A stretch of DNA of 64,000 nucleotides from Epiperipatus broadwayi (GCA_028023455.1 JAQFVV010006231.1:9068036-9132035); one strand, 5' to 3'. Shown: positions 26,001-38,199, counted from the first letter of the stretch. Translations and numbers: made by a program. Notes: generated by a model not told the origin, from the letters alone.

Positions 26001-26985
26001 TATAACATACCTAAGATAAATTGAGATAATGATTAAAACAGATATAGATATCTGCAATAGTAAAGTATTTTAGATAAATGATTAATTACAATTGTTACAA
26101 TTTACAAAAGTAAATTATATTGACAGAGATGAAGTCAGTCAAGATTTATGCAGATTTAATTTGCATTATTTTTTAATAAAATTTAAAGAATAAATTATGA
26201 ATGTTCAATTACATTATATTAGCTTGTTATAATATTAAGAGTTACAGATTTAAAGACTGATTAAGAGCTCTGCATTTTTTAAAGAAAAATATTACCAAAT
26301 TTTATTTCAAAAGAGATACTTCAGGTACATCAGACAGTAGGAATAACAGCACTTTTCTCTGGATAGGTTGCATGAGTTTAGATGTCTTCTGGTGGTAGGA
26401 TATTTATTGAAGATCTCCCATCTTCATGATGATGGTTTCATGCTGTTGTGGCATATAGGATAGAGTTCAAGATTACCATTTTCCTGCAGGAAAATGGCCA
26501 ATCTATGGCCTCCTACTCCACCATGTCAAAAATAAAACAGCATGGATTCTGGTAGCAATGCTTTTAAAAATTTACAGAATACACTTTAGAATATAAATTT
26601 TTTTGAGTATTTATATGATTTTTGGATCTTATATTTTGTCGAGAAGATGGGTTTACAGCTGGTAAATTCATTAGCACCTGTTTATTATATTATATTTTAT
26701 TTTACAAAATAGATTTAAACTTTTGTTTAAATTTTAAACCAGGTACTTTTAATTTAACTTGGGTCATCTTGATTCCCCAAAGACTTGGCAACAGTTCAAG
26801 CTCAGTAGATTTTGTTATTTATAAAATAAATTTAGGAAAAATAATATTGCAGAAATATGATTTAAAATTTCACTCGCACACTATATTGATACAAGTATAT
26901 GGTGGCATGATTTTTGTTTACTACAACTTAATTTAAAATTAAGAATTATTACAAACTTTTTAAATAATATTTCATTATATATATA
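23030..26985. other. Gene-free stretch with a few GC-richer patches
   Basis: No exon recognised. Patches around 24360-24660, 25120-25520 and 26340-26540 are less AT-rich than the surroundings and look like parts of old repeats, but I cannot match them to each other or to a family. An unbroken run of nine or more G is near 25672. A perfect 22-bp palindrome is at 26476. Confidence 0.35.
26476..26497. repeat. Perfect 22-bp palindrome
   Basis: CCATTTTCCTG followed directly by its reverse complement CAGGAAAATGG, centred on a PstI-type CTGCAG. It lies in one of the less AT-rich patches. Function unknown; it could be the centre of a decayed foldback. Confidence 0.9.
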
Positions 26986-26986
26986 T

Positions 26987-28614
26987 TGAACCAGGTTCAT
27001 TTAATAGAAACTGTTTCATTGGGTTTTAACCTTTTTAACATAATTTTAAATTTTATGTTTTCAACATTACATGAACGAATTGGCACTTCAAGCAGAGGAG
27101 AGAATACCATCAATAGCTCTGAGCAGAGTTATCAATGATACCCAGGGTCAGGCTAAGCTATGCAAAGCATAACACACTCACATTTCCAGACCATGGTTAC
27201 CTTGATTGCTAGATTTAAACCCCTACCATCCAAAGCATTTTATTTGTTTAGAGGTAAACCTCAGATGCCAGCTAATTACAAAAAGTAACTAACATGCCTG
27301 GAAAGTAGACCCATAATCCAGCACTCAAAATATCCCATGACTAACTCACTCTGTCTCAGGTCCAGCATATTTACTTAATACATAAAATAACTTTACAGTA
27401 ATTTACTGGTGAGGCAGTGACAAGAGAGAAAGAGAAAATAGACAATATAATAATCAAGGCAAACATTAATATTTAATTAAACACACATATAAGTAATTAC
27501 TCAGGCTAAACTATGATAGTCCTTCGTTAATTAAAGTTCATTCATTTAAATATGAAGTGTCTATGGAAAGTGATAAAGTATCTTTACCTAGGTGTTTACT
27601 TGTGTGTATTTTCTAACCGGTTGGCTTTCCGTTTCTCCATCAATGGCTTCATGGCTGGTTTCCATTCTGTGACTCAGAAATGGGAGAGAGAGAGAGGGAA
27701 TAATGGTAGCACTTATTTTATGATTATGGAGTCAGTTTCCAGCATTTTTTCAAAGTGGGATAGTTGACTTGTGGAGGTTTTTTACGGCCTGAAGCCCAAT
27801 TTAATACATTTGAACATCTAGCATGCATATTGCTAGTTTTGCATCTTGTGCAGTAAGATTCTCTGCAGCAGTAATTGATTGACTTATTACTTACTGCATT
27901 TACAATTCTGAATATCTGGATCTCTAATTGTTTGGATTCTGCATTTTGTATGAACTGAATAATAATAATCCAAACAGATGAATGGTCTAGCAAATTGCAG
28001 TCCCGACTGAAGAAAAATAAACGAGAGCGACTTTATATACTTTTTTTTTCCTATTGTTTTAATTTCTTATTGTTATTTTTTAATTTTGATTTTAACTTCA
28101 AATGTCTTTTAATTAATTTTCAATTTCTGGTTATCTTAATCCTTTTCTCAGATTCATCTAAGCAATCTCGATAAGACATTTTATTTAATTTTCAATTTCT
28201 GGTTATCTTAATCCTTTTCTCAGATTCATCTAAGCAATCTCGATAAGACATTTTACCGTTTTTTTAATTAATTCAACTATTTGATTTTAATTTTGTTATC
28301 AATCTGAAATCTTATAAACCAACTATGTACATTTTCAAAGTTTTCATTTACAAACAAATTTTTACAGACTAATTCTATTCTAAATTTTACATATTTATTT
28401 AGTTTTTACTTTATAAAAGCTGTTTTCTTTAAAAAGAGGAGAAAAGTTTTAACTGTTCTTTAATTCTATTATACATTTCTCCCCTCCTACTAAGAAGTTT
28501 TATTCTAAGAAAACTATGATGCAGTAATTTTTTACTTTTTTGTTTTTAAAAAAAAAATATTTAAGTCACTTATAATTTAATTTTCCTAAAAAAATTATGA
28601 AACTTGTAAAGCTG
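26987..28614 (-). repeat. Direct repeat copy 1, LTR-like
   Basis: Near-identical to 29987-31563; the starts are exactly 3000 bp apart and both begin TTGAAC..GG..CATTTAATAG. On the minus strand each copy carries a TATA-like element (GTATATAAAG near 28040-28031, about 50 bases before a conserved CAGTCGGGACTGC), as an LTR promoter would. The same minus-strand frame (about 90 codons, including NAVSNKSINYCCR) is open in both copies, though I do not recognise it. Copy 1 has an extra perfect 72-bp tandem duplication. TG start is visible on the plus strand but a clean CA end is not, so a segmental duplication remains possible. Confidence 0.65.
28115..28258. repeat. 72-bp perfect tandem duplication
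   Basis: Two consecutive identical copies of a unit containing CAATTTCTGGTTATCTTAAT and AAGCAATCTCGATAAGACAT. The other long repeat (around 31130) has only one copy, so the duplication arose after the long repeats separated. Confidence 0.92.
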
Positions 28615-29986
28615 TTTGAGAGTAAAATGCATCAATTTGACCCATTTTAGTTCTGACATTTTATTCTGAACTTTTCAATTTGATTTTTCATTTTTATTTA
28701 TTTATTATTTTTTTACCAAATAAGTTTTAGAATTGCTACAGTTCAATATAGCACAGAGGGTGATTTTCTTAAGCTACTCTACTTTCCAAACTTCCAATGC
28801 TGATTCCAACAATCAAGTACTGTGTGACAACCACCAAGACAACACTTCTTTTTGATGAGACAGGGATTTTAAGATGGGGCAGATGCAGAATTTGCTGGCT
28901 TCTACTGACTTACACATATGTGAAACGAAGCTTCATATGCCAGGTTTTCCCACCAACATTTGGATGAGTCCAAGACTTGCTTGATTGGAACTACATCCAT
29001 AAGGCACAGCACAAAAGAAAATGATAGCTGCGAATGGCAGGATTCATCCACTGCCCAATTTGACTTACACTTTGGAAACGATGTATGAGATATGGGAATT
29101 CTCTCCCAAAGAAGTGATCTGTGGCTTACTTTGGCTATTCCCAGTGCACATATTTAAAGCAAATGGGGACTCTCCCCCAAGAACTGACCTGAAGCTTACT
29201 CTGGTTGTTTCCAGTGTGCAGAATTTTATATAAGAATGACGGATGGGCTCAGAACTTTCTGAGAATCCTCTCCCTGAGAATATTTCCCTGTTAGTCTGTT
29301 ACAGATATTATTATCACACAGCTTACACTTACTATACCTTGCTCACTTTATCTAATGACTCCCCTATGACTATCAATCCAAACACAATCCACTCTTCTTG
29401 ACAGATTTTACATTTTATTTTATTATAGGTTTCATTTTATTTATTATATACTTTATTTATTTATTTTAGATTTATTTATTAGTACCATTTATTATTTTAT
29501 CACCGCATTTTGATTGTATAAAAAAAAAACTTATTTTATTATTATATATTTTAATTTAAATAATAAAATTTCATTAAACTTTCATTTAAAACTAATATCA
29601 ACTCTAAAAAAAAAACTTTTATCTATTTTTAAATTGAACGAAGTGTTCGATTAAATACTGAATTTCAAATTGAATGAAGTGTTTAACCAACTCCAATCCC
29701 CAGGAATAAATTATTTATAATTTCAGACCGCTTTTTCTTCTCTCTCATTTTTAATTACATTTTATATTTCACTATTACTAATTATTTTATCAATATTAAA
29801 ACTTGTTTGCCTTAGTCTATCTCTCTTCTCACACTGCTCACTGATTTAAATTTTTTATAACTATGTAATTTACTTTTTATTTTAATTTCAATTTCGAACT
29901 GTTTTTTCTGGGCCAATTTATGGCACTTTGGTAACCACATTGGATGACATTTGAACTGAGTCCATTTAATAGAATTGGATGGTATT
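28615..29986. other. Interior between the 1.6 kb direct repeats
   Basis: 1.37 kb. A GC-richer part (28740-29330) contains two diverged copies of a ~75 bp block with CTCTCCCAAAGAAGTGATCT and CTCCCCCAAGAACTGACCTG. No gag, pol or other element protein can be read. Just before the second long repeat a ~40 bp unit with TTTGAACTG and GTCCATTTAATAGAA is duplicated (29940-30005). Confidence 0.6.
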
Positions 29987-31563
29987 TGAACTGGGTCCAT
30001 TTAATAGAAGCTGTTTCATTGGGTTTTAACCTTTTTAATTTTAAATTTTATGTTTTCAACATTAGGTGAATGGACCAGCCCTTCAAGCATAGAGGAGAAT
30101 ATCATCAATAGCAGAGCTATCAGCAATATCCATGGTCAGACTGAGCTATGCAAAGCATAACATGATCACATTTCCCATCTTGACTGCTAGATTCAAACCA
30201 TACCATCCAAAACATTTTATTTGCTTAGAGGTAAACCTCAGGCACCAGCTAATTACAAGAAATAACTAACATGTCTGGACAGTAGGCCCATAATCCAGTG
30301 CTCAAAATATCCCATGACTAGTCACTCTGTCTCAGGGTCCAGCATACTTACTTAATACATAAAGTAACTTTACAGTAATTTACTGGTGATGCAGTGACAA
30401 GAGAGAAAGAGAAAATAGACAAAATAATAATTAAGGCAAACATTAATATTTAATTAAACATACACATATCTAATATAACACAATAATATTGAAATTTACA
30501 TATAAAATCATATAAGTAATTACTCAGACTAAATTATAATAATCCTCCATTAATTAAAATTCATTCATTTAAACATAAAGTGTCTATAGACAGTGATAAA
30601 GTATCTTTATCTAGGTTTTCATTTATGTGTATTTTCCAACTGGTTGGCTTTCTGATTCTTCATCAATGGCTTCATGGCTGGTTTCCATTCTGTGTTTCAG
30701 CAATAGAAGAGAGAGAGAGAATGGTGGAAGCAATTATTTTATGATTATGGAATCAGTTTCCAGCATTTGTTCTGAGTGGGATAGTTGACTTGCAGAGGTT
30801 TTTTGTGGCGTGAAGCCCAATTTAATACATCTGAATGTCTAGTATGCATTTTACTAGTTTTGCATCTTGTGCAGTAAGATTTTCTGCAGCAGTAATTGAT
30901 TGACTTATTACTTACTGCATTTACAGTTCTGAATATCTGGATCTCTGGTTGTTTAGATTGTGCATTTTGTACAAACTGAATAATAATAATCCAGATAGAT
31001 GAATGATCTAGCAAATTGCAGCCCCGACTAAAGAAGAATAGAGAGAGCAACTTTATATAGTTTTTTTTACTTATTGTTTTAATTTCTTATCATTATTTTT
31101 TAATTTTGATTTTAATTTTGAATGACTTTAATTAATTTTCCATTTCTGGTTATCTTAATCCTTTTCTCAGATTCATCTAAACAATCTCAATAAGACACTT
31201 TACAGTTTTTTAATTAATTCAACTATTAATTTTAATTTTGTTATCAATCTGAAATCTTGTAAACCAACTACATACATTTTCAAAGTTTTCTTTTACAAAC
31301 AAATTTTTACAGAATAATTCTATTCTAAATTTTACATATTTATTTACCTTTCACTTTATAAAAGCTGTTTTCTTTAAAAAGACACAGAGAGAAAAGTTTT
31401 AACTGTTCTTAAATTCTATTTTACATTTCTCCTTCCTATTAAAAAGTTTTATTCTAAGAAAACTATGGTATGATGATTTTTTACTTTTTGTTTTCTAAAA
31501 AAAAAATCTTTAAGTCACTTATAATTTAATTTTCCTAAAAAAATTACGAAACATGTAAAGTTG
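29987..31563 (-). repeat. Direct repeat copy 2, LTR-like
   Basis: Second copy of the 1.6 kb repeat. It differs from copy 1 by scattered substitutions, one ~50 bp insertion near 30470-30520 and absence of the 72-bp tandem duplication. If these are LTRs, the element is on the minus strand and this is its 5' LTR, with the interior to its left. Confidence 0.65.
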
Positions 31564-32690
31564 AATAGCAGTACAATATATGCATCATGATATGTGAAGT
31601 ACACACATACATCTAGACATTATTAATAGAACTTCTAAGTTTTAAATTTTATTCTAGATAGAACTTTTAAATATCATTGCCAGTATTAACTTTTAACTAT
31701 ATGTAAATTGGCATGATTGTTATAATATTGTAGTTTAATAAGTGTTCATATTTGTATTTTAACATGTTAAATATTCCTTACACATTTTTTTATCATTTAA
31801 TAAATATGTGTAAATTATTGGTGTGGTTTAAGTTTCTCTCTCTCTCAATTTACTGATGGGTAAATAAATAATATTATTTAGACAGTCGGTGTTATGCTGG
31901 TCTCAGGTTTAAAATAGCTAGCCATGGGTCAAGAATTTGAAGCAGTTTAATATCATCTCATGGAATGCAGTCTAAGACAGAATGGCACCCATAGGATTCA
32001 AACCCATTATTAATATCCCCATGAAATGTGTCATGGTTCTTGCAGTCATAGTAAGTGCATTTCAGCCTGGAAAGATAACTGCAGTTTGTATATATATTGA
32101 AGCAATGGATCTGAAGCCCGATCCATGCTTCACATCTTCCTATAAACTTAATTAGTATTGTAGACCTGAATTAAGTTTATAGTTCAATATCAGCAGGGTT
32201 TTGCATTAGAGTTAAAAATAATTATGCTTATCAAATGTGTATTACATTTAAATATTTTGTTTTAAATAAATTTCATTCTATTAATAAAAATTGCTTAACC
32301 TATTAGTCAAACATATATATACATCTAGCGTATATATATGAGTTAATGCAAAATTCTGCTGAAATAAAATGCTTATTCTACTATAAAAAATAATAATACA
32401 TTGTTGTTAAAATTTTGTTAAAATATTTAGTATGATTTGATTTTGAGATAAGCCCACCAACATTTCTAAAAGAATGTATATTTTAATTAGTTAAGCCCAT
32501 TCAAGTCAAATTAAAGATGGCCTTCTCTTTCTTTCTTTTTAATTAATAGAATTCAAACTTTAAAGAAAGAAATTTAGAGTAAAAAAGTAAAAGTTATTTT
32601 TAGAAAATGTTGCTTTGAAACAAAGGAGCATGGGGAGGCTTATCAAGATCTCAGATCATACAAACAATAGAAGGTAGCTGACAGAGAGGG

Positions 32691-32698
32691 TATAAATA
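32691..32698 (+). promoter_or_regulatory. LTR TATA box
   Basis: TATAAATA preceded by GAGAGGG, identical in the 3' LTR at 38794-38801. It is the only good TATA in the LTR and lies about 25-30 bp upstream of the tandem array, a sensible start-site distance. Confidence 0.6.
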
Positions 32699-32717
32699 GG
32701 AGTGAGAACAAAAGAAT

Positions 32718-32855
32718 GATTTATTCAGATTTTTCTTTTTGAAGGAGTCAGATTATTCAGATTTTTCCTTTGGAAGGATTCAGTATTCAAATTTTCCTTG
32801 TGAAGGATTCCGTTGATTCAGATTTTGCTTTTGAAGGATTCATTCAGAGTTTTCT
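32718..32855 (+). repeat. Tandem TTCAG/GAAGG array in 5' LTR
   Basis: About four to five imperfect ~30 bp units of the form ATTCAGATTTTYCTTTTGAA then GGATTC. The 3' LTR (38821-38990) has one more unit, which explains most of the length difference between the LTRs (2138 versus 2174 bp). Confidence 0.85.
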
Positions 32856-32975
32856 TGCTGGTTATTCCAAGTTTTCTTGAGAGTGCATTCATATTTCTTT
32901 TTGGAGAACTCTCTCCGATTTGCTTCACATTTAGCGTGTGCTCCAAAAAAGTTATACAGCTGTCGTTTTCAAATA

Positions 32976-33044
32976 ATGGAGAAGTTTGAACATGCTCCAG
33001 TTAAAAGCCATAGTATTTTGAAGGAAATGAATATGCTCGGCTAG
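32976..33044 (+). CDS. 22-codon conserved leader ORF in LTR
   Basis: ATG to TAG encoding MEKFEHAPVKSHSILKEM then NMLG. It is the first ATG I see downstream of the TATA box and array, and the reading frame is identical in the 3' LTR (39109-39177). Its stop codon lies inside the left arm of a strong hairpin. I do not recognise the peptide; a role as an upstream ORF that controls translation of the main ORF is an inference. It may also be chance conservation, since the LTRs are recent copies of each other. Confidence 0.4.
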   Translation: MEKFEHAPVKSHSILKEMNMLG

Positions 33045-33073
33045 GCAAATAAATAGCTTTGCCTATCGCCGAG
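33036..33073 (+). other. RNA hairpin after the leader ORF
   Basis: CTCGGC + TAGGCAAA pairs with TTTGCCTA + GCCGAG across an 8-nt loop region, with TC bulged: 14 pairs. Present unchanged in the 3' LTR (about 39169-39206). It would lie in the 5' leader of the transcript. Confidence 0.75.
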
Positions 33074-33664
33074 GTTCCTGAATACCATCCAAAATGCCAT
33101 AGTATCCACTCAATAGTCATCTGAACTCTGTGCCGTGTCTGGAGAACTTTTCGTGAAACCATACTACATTTTTTCATTGTCCGGACAAATACCTGTCGAC
33201 GGTCGGATCAAGCCACGAACGCCGTAGGGAACATGACCAAGGAAAAAAAGGACGGTAATCGTATCTCCTCTATTGAACTATTTCTTATGCTACCTTTTGT
33301 TCATATTTTTTTAATTGCTTCATTGAATTATATGTATTTGTTGATGTAACCATTTTTATTAGACTAGTCTTAATTATATATATTATGTGATCATCTATCT
33401 ATATTTAACCTTTTTCCCTTCGCTATTCTTCCTTACTAACCTGTGTAAATATTTAATATTCCATTGCGGTTAAGTTTAATAGTTAATTTTTGTTCATTTA
33501 AAATCTCTTTCCAGTTTTATTTATGTTTGTTAATTAAATACGAGTCAGTTTCTTTTGTGTGCCAACTTGATCTCTATGATAACGCCTCTTTTGTCCGCCA
33601 TTAGCTTTACGTATATCTGATTTAACTATATACGTTTTAAATAATTTTTAAACACTGTTTTTAG

Positions 33665-33690
33665 CGCAAAGCAATTAGAAATGCTTTGCG
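33665..33690 (+). other. 9-bp perfect hairpin in LTR
   Basis: CGCAAAGCA and TGCTTTGCG separated by 8 nt; conserved in the 3' LTR near 39802. Confidence 0.75.
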
Positions 33691-34235
33691 AAAGATTCTT
33701 TTTTTATCGTACTTTATCGAGAAGATCGAGTTGACAATTTTATTAAAATTGGGAAAAGAGTTAGACCGCAAACCTATTAATCTGTTTTTATTGTCTAATT
33801 AGTTTGTTTCATTAATTTAGGGGAATAGCGGAGGCCATTAAATCATTATTCATATTTTAAAGCCATTAATTAAACATATTATTTAACTATCAAAAGCTTG
33901 AGTTTCCTAATTTTATTATAATGCTTTATTTTACTTTTCAATGATCCAGGCACGCAAAACACATGTTTCTTAGTACTTTTATTGCACATTTAACTATTTA
34001 GCTCTTTATGTGTTTCCAGTCCATGTCTCTACCGCTGTGCTAAGCTTGGCCGGTTGAAAAATAATTTATGCATGGCTCAGATAGTGTTGTTTGTTCGTGA
34101 TCAGGCCTCGAGAATAGGCGAATGGGCAGAGGTCATAGTATTCTTGATTTAATATCTCGCATATGAGTGGCCCCGAGGTACCTTCGCCTAGTATTCGAAC
34201 TGGGTTAAGCCAACATACATCATCTGACTGTCACA

Positions 34236-37128
34236 GTAGATTTTTTTTTCTCCGTATTCTGTCAACCAACGTGGGCCGAATTTCATTTTTTATGGGAAGA
34301 ATAGGAATAGGGTATTTGAAAATATAGGTAGACGTATAAGAATTTTTTTTTCTCCGTATTCTGGACGCCCATCGTGTGTCTATTCGAAATTTACATACCC
34401 TGCAATGCCCTGTATAACATTTGTATGGGTGTATAATGTTTTTTACTTTCTTCTGTTTTAAATTAATGAATAATATATATGTAGATTTTTTTTCCCGGGT
34501 TTGTACACACATATATATAATGTTTTTTTAAAATAACACGAAATAATTGTTAGTTATACGTAAAATTTTTTGCTTCTAGTTGGTCGCAGTGGGACGTATG
34601 TCATTTTTTTTAAAAAAAAAAATTAGTACCCTGAGAAGTTAGTTTTAGTTGAATATATTTATATAAAAATAATATATGTATAATTTTTCCAAGTTTGTTT
34701 CCTAATGTGAGCCAAATGTCATTTTTTTAAATTAATTAACAAGTTAAATGTGTCACAAAGTAAAAAAAAAAAAATTTTTTTTTCCGAGTTTAGTATATAT
34801 ATGTAATGAATAGTTTATATTTAAAAAGTTAACACTCCGTTAGTTATTTTTTTGTGTGATTATAAAATTAGATTTCAGAATTAAACCAATTTTTTTTGCC
34901 TAATGAATAGATTTGTCATGGCCAGTTCGCCATATTTGTTTTCGTATAAAGTAGATAGCTTCGATGAGGCGGAAGTGTCAAATATATACCCACCCGCCCT
35001 CCCTTAAATTAGCTTTCGTACTTTAGATTATTTTTAGTATTGCTCAAATATGAGAAGTTTTGATGTAATAATGTTTTTTTTTCGAAATATAGTGTATATT
35101 CGGTTGTGTTAATATTGTAGTAAAAAAAAAAAAAGTACAATTAGATAATAGAATTTTTTCTCCGTTTGTATAAATTTTTGTGAAGATCTTAGATAACATT
35201 TTTTTCGTTAATTGAAATTTTTTTTTGAAGATCAAAAAGTTTTGATAAGTTCAAATTAACACGTGTCAACGTATGGTGTTAGCAAATATTTTTTTCACTT
35301 TCTCTGCGTTTCGTTTCTTTATATTGAATAATTGTAATCATGTAAATTTTTTTTTCCTTTTTAAAGATTTTGAAATTACGTTTCCTCGCAAACATATATA
35401 AATTAAGTTTTGTTTCAATACTAGCAAACTTAATTTTATCTTATAAGAAAAGTAAATGCGTATGTTCGTTAATAAATATATATATTAAAGATATATTTTT
35501 GCATAACATATATGTCAGCCACCTTTAGTTAAGATTTTTTTTCTTCTCTCATTTCGGATTATGCTATTGAATCATTTATTGAGTAACCGTTAGGTGAAGA
35601 CCCTTTGAGTAACCGTTAGGTGAAGCCCTTGTTTTTTAGTAACCATGTTTGGTGAAGACCCTTAGAGTAACCGTTTAGGTGAAGACCCCTTACATTGTAG
35701 AGTTCTCGATTGCTGTGTAGCCTGAAATAATAGGTCTATGTCCGCAATCATTGCTTCCTTGTCATAGTTGCGACCAGCGTTTACTAGCCTGAAATAATAG
35801 GAGTATGCGGTTGGCAATTTGACATCTTTCTAATAAATTCATGTACATGATAATAAAAGAAATATTTGTATAGGTATATCTGTTTGTATATTTATATGTA
35901 GTCATATATATGCTTATTTAATGATGTACATATTCATATATATGGATGCATATGGTATACACTTCGTTATAGTTCGGTAAAACCCGTTTTTATATAAATG
36001 TTTTTTAAACAGTTTTGATTTCAATGCGTGATTCTGTAAAATTGCGTGATAATTGTTAATCTATTTCGGGTGTGACCAAAATGGTAGTTGGTTTCGATCC
36101 CAGGTTCATAATTCGGAGTGGCGGTTATCATGGGATTTTACTTTTATTTTAATTGTTTTTTGTATTAATATTTTGTTTTGTTAATCGTACTTTAGGCTGG
36201 TTAAATTTTTTTTCTGTCTTGACCAAAATGGTAGCGTGGTTTCGAACCCAGGTCAGACATGTTACCTTACTTAGTTGTTATACGTCTTAGACTTAATTAA
36301 TATTGTCATTTAAAATACCATTTACTTATTCATGCAGAGATTTTTTTTGAAAGTGAAGTGAAAATCAAAATAAATTGTAATCGCATTAAACTTTATAAAC
36401 CTTATCAATGTGTGCTTGGATCATTATCCATTAATATGTATATTTGATATGGCCATTGTCTTGTCGACTGGCGCCCTTCTCAAATAAATTTGTCGGCAAG
36501 TGCAATCTCTCATATCGGATATCAAATAAACCAAACTATAGTAGATGATCAAAATAACAATGTATGCTTAGTGAGCCAAAATAATTTTTAAACATGACTT
36601 ATGTATATTTTGCTCACATATTTTTTTTATATATATACTTGTATTAATGTAAATGCATTTTTTAGTTGTTTCAGGTGTCAGAGAAAGCCAGGTCAAGCTG
36701 TAAGTGTGTTATTTTAATTATATTGGGACAAAATAGCAGTGATATTTTAATGAAATATAACAATAAATAAAGTGAGGAGAATAATATGTAGTATAAATAT
36801 TAAAGACAGACACGGCAGGATTTTATATATATATATTTTCATGTACAAACAGATACATATAGGCATAGGGTTAAGATAGGACCTCGTGAGGTAGGCAAAG
36901 TTAATTTCTGAAAACATAAATAAAACAGATAGTTATACAAAATAAAGAACTTAGAATACTGACTTAGTTATAATTTTAGAAAGAAGTAAAAAATTTTTTG
37001 ATATACAGAAGGATATAGCTCCTAGATATACATGATATAATATACTTATCTAGTTTATAAAAGACTAAAATAAGTTTTATAAATAAGGTGTGTTTGTTGT
37101 CTAGCAAAATAGCCAATATTAGGCAAAA
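34236..37128 (+). other. Non-coding leader of the LTR element
   Basis: 2.9 kb without a usable frame. It contains diverged repeats: a TTTTTTTCTCCGTATTCTG block twice (about 34240 and 34347), a GTGGGCCGAATTTCATTTTT block three times (34271, 34590, 34707), an array at 35582-35690, a duplicated TAGCCTGAAATAATAGG (35718, 35784) and a duplicated GACCAAAATGGTAG plus GGTTTCGA.CCCAGGT block (36074, 36221). Such a leader could hold the RNA packaging signals a non-autonomous element needs; that is inference. Confidence 0.6.
35582..35690 (+). repeat. Four-copy ~27 bp tandem array in the leader
   Basis: Units of the form GAGTAACCGTTAGGTGAAGA followed by CCCTT, four imperfect copies in a row. Confidence 0.9.
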
Positions 37129-37956
37129 ATGGACCAACAGAAGAAAGACGAACATGACAGCGATGAGGAGGTAGTGCTCAACCTTCCAAATACGGCAACG
37201 TGCAGTGACCAAAAATACAATTTGGAAGATCTCGTCAAAGAAATGAGAGATGAAAATGAAATGATGATGAAAATGTTGCAAGAATTTATGAATATCACAT
37301 CGCAAAGATTGAACCGTTTGGAGGCACATATGGAACTCCATCAAGAACGGAGTATTGTAACAGAAGCATCACCAGAAGATGATACTCAAAATCAAGATGA
37401 CACTGATATGAAATCGTCGAGTGATTATGAATCAGGTGAAGCCACTCACCAGTCGGATTTCTCTGGACAAATGAATGAGGAGAGTAAAAAAACAAATGAT
37501 CAACAGCTGTTGAACCAACTCCAGGTGCAACAGGACAGTGAAATCTTTACTGTGGCAAAGATTAGCAACATAAAATGTTTTAGAGAAGAACCGGTTGGGA
37601 ACTCTAGACACCACCTTGATAGCTTGAAAATCTGTCTCCAAGTCCAGAACATGACTGAGCAAGAAAAGAAGGCAAAGGAAAAATTAAGACGTACAGCTCG
37701 GCATCGCAAGAATCGAAACCGGCAATATAAATGCAGGAAAGGAAAGCAAGCATGGCTAAGAGACCTTAGGCCAAGTAGTAAAGTGTGGAGGAAAGTTAAA
37801 AAGTTCTTCCCAATATATAAAGGCCCTCACACATTAAAAAAGAAGTGTGGAATAAGTGTTTTGTTTTGGAAAAATAATCTCAGCCTACAAAGACAGTATA
37901 ATGCTACAAACATAAAACCTTATGTACCACCAGACCCCGGAAAATTTAGAAAGTAA
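37129..37956 (+). CDS. Chimeric Gag-like / integrase C-terminal protein (275 aa)
   Basis: The only intact ORF of the 8.3 kb LTR element. Residues ~1-25 are acidic and disordered; ~30-75 form a probable coiled coil (EDLVKEMRDENEMMMKML...RLNRLEAHMELH), then an acidic Ser/Asp/Gln-rich stretch to ~140. From about 185 the protein is strongly basic (LRRTARHRKNRNRQYKCRKG), followed by SSKVWRKVKKFFPIYKGPHT and, near the end, NATNIKPYVPP. The last part matches the integrase C-terminal domain of Ty3-type polyproteins (basic helix, 'KFFP.Y.GPY' and 'N..N.KPY'). The integrase catalytic core, RT and protease are absent. I infer an internal deletion that fused the Gag N-terminus to the Pol C-terminus in frame. 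The N-terminal assignment to Gag rests on position and composition only. Confidence 0.8.
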   Translation: MDQQKKDEHDSDEEVVLNLPNTATCSDQKYNLEDLVKEMRDENEMMMKMLQEFMNITSQRLNRLEAHMELHQERSIVTEASPEDDTQNQDDTDMKSSSDYESGEATHQSDFSGQMNEESKKTNDQQLLNQLQVQQDSEIFTVAKISNIKCFREEPVGNSRHHLDSLKICLQVQNMTEQEKKAKEKLRRTARHRKNRNRQYKCRKGKQAWLRDLRPSSKVWRKVKKFFPIYKGPHTLKKKCGISVLFWKNNLSLQRQYNATNIKPYVPPDPGKFRK

Positions 37957-38199
37957 AAAGATAAATATAACTTGTTAGACTAAAAACAACACGGACTCGA
38001 TTTAAGACACAGAAGATTGAATTATGGATAAACCGTGAGATATAATAAAGTAAAGAAAACACCGTAGGTAGTAACAAATTAAATATTACAGCAAATAAAG
38101 AGTAGGTTTGAACTCACCTGGCACAAATTCTTACCTCTGACCTGAAGCAACAGCATTTTTTTTTTAACATTTTTTTTTTGCTCACTAACTATTGGGAAA

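Larger units (their letters stand above)
32098..34235 (+). repeat. 5' LTR of the 8.3 kb element
   Basis: 2138 bp, begins TGAAGCAATGG and ends CTGACTGTCACA. Features in order: a terminal hairpin (32099-32133), a TATA box TATAAATA (32691), an array of ~30 bp TTCAG/GAAGGATTC repeats (32718-32855), a 22-codon ORF (32976-33044) overlapping a hairpin (33036-33073), a GC-balanced stretch to about 33250 and a 9-bp hairpin at 33665-33690. Transcription presumably starts just after the TATA box, making the R-U5 part unusually long (about 1.5 kb). Confidence 0.93.

Noticed and set aside
31860-32090. SINE upstream of the 8.3 kb LTR element
   Set aside because: Contains GGGTTTGAATCC on the minus strand but no box A; may be the tail of another repeat.
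36074-36253. Tandem tRNA genes in the LTR-element leader (GGTTTCGA.CCCAGGT twice)
   Set aside because: Only the box-B-like part is present; no D arm, acceptor stem or anticodon arm can be formed.
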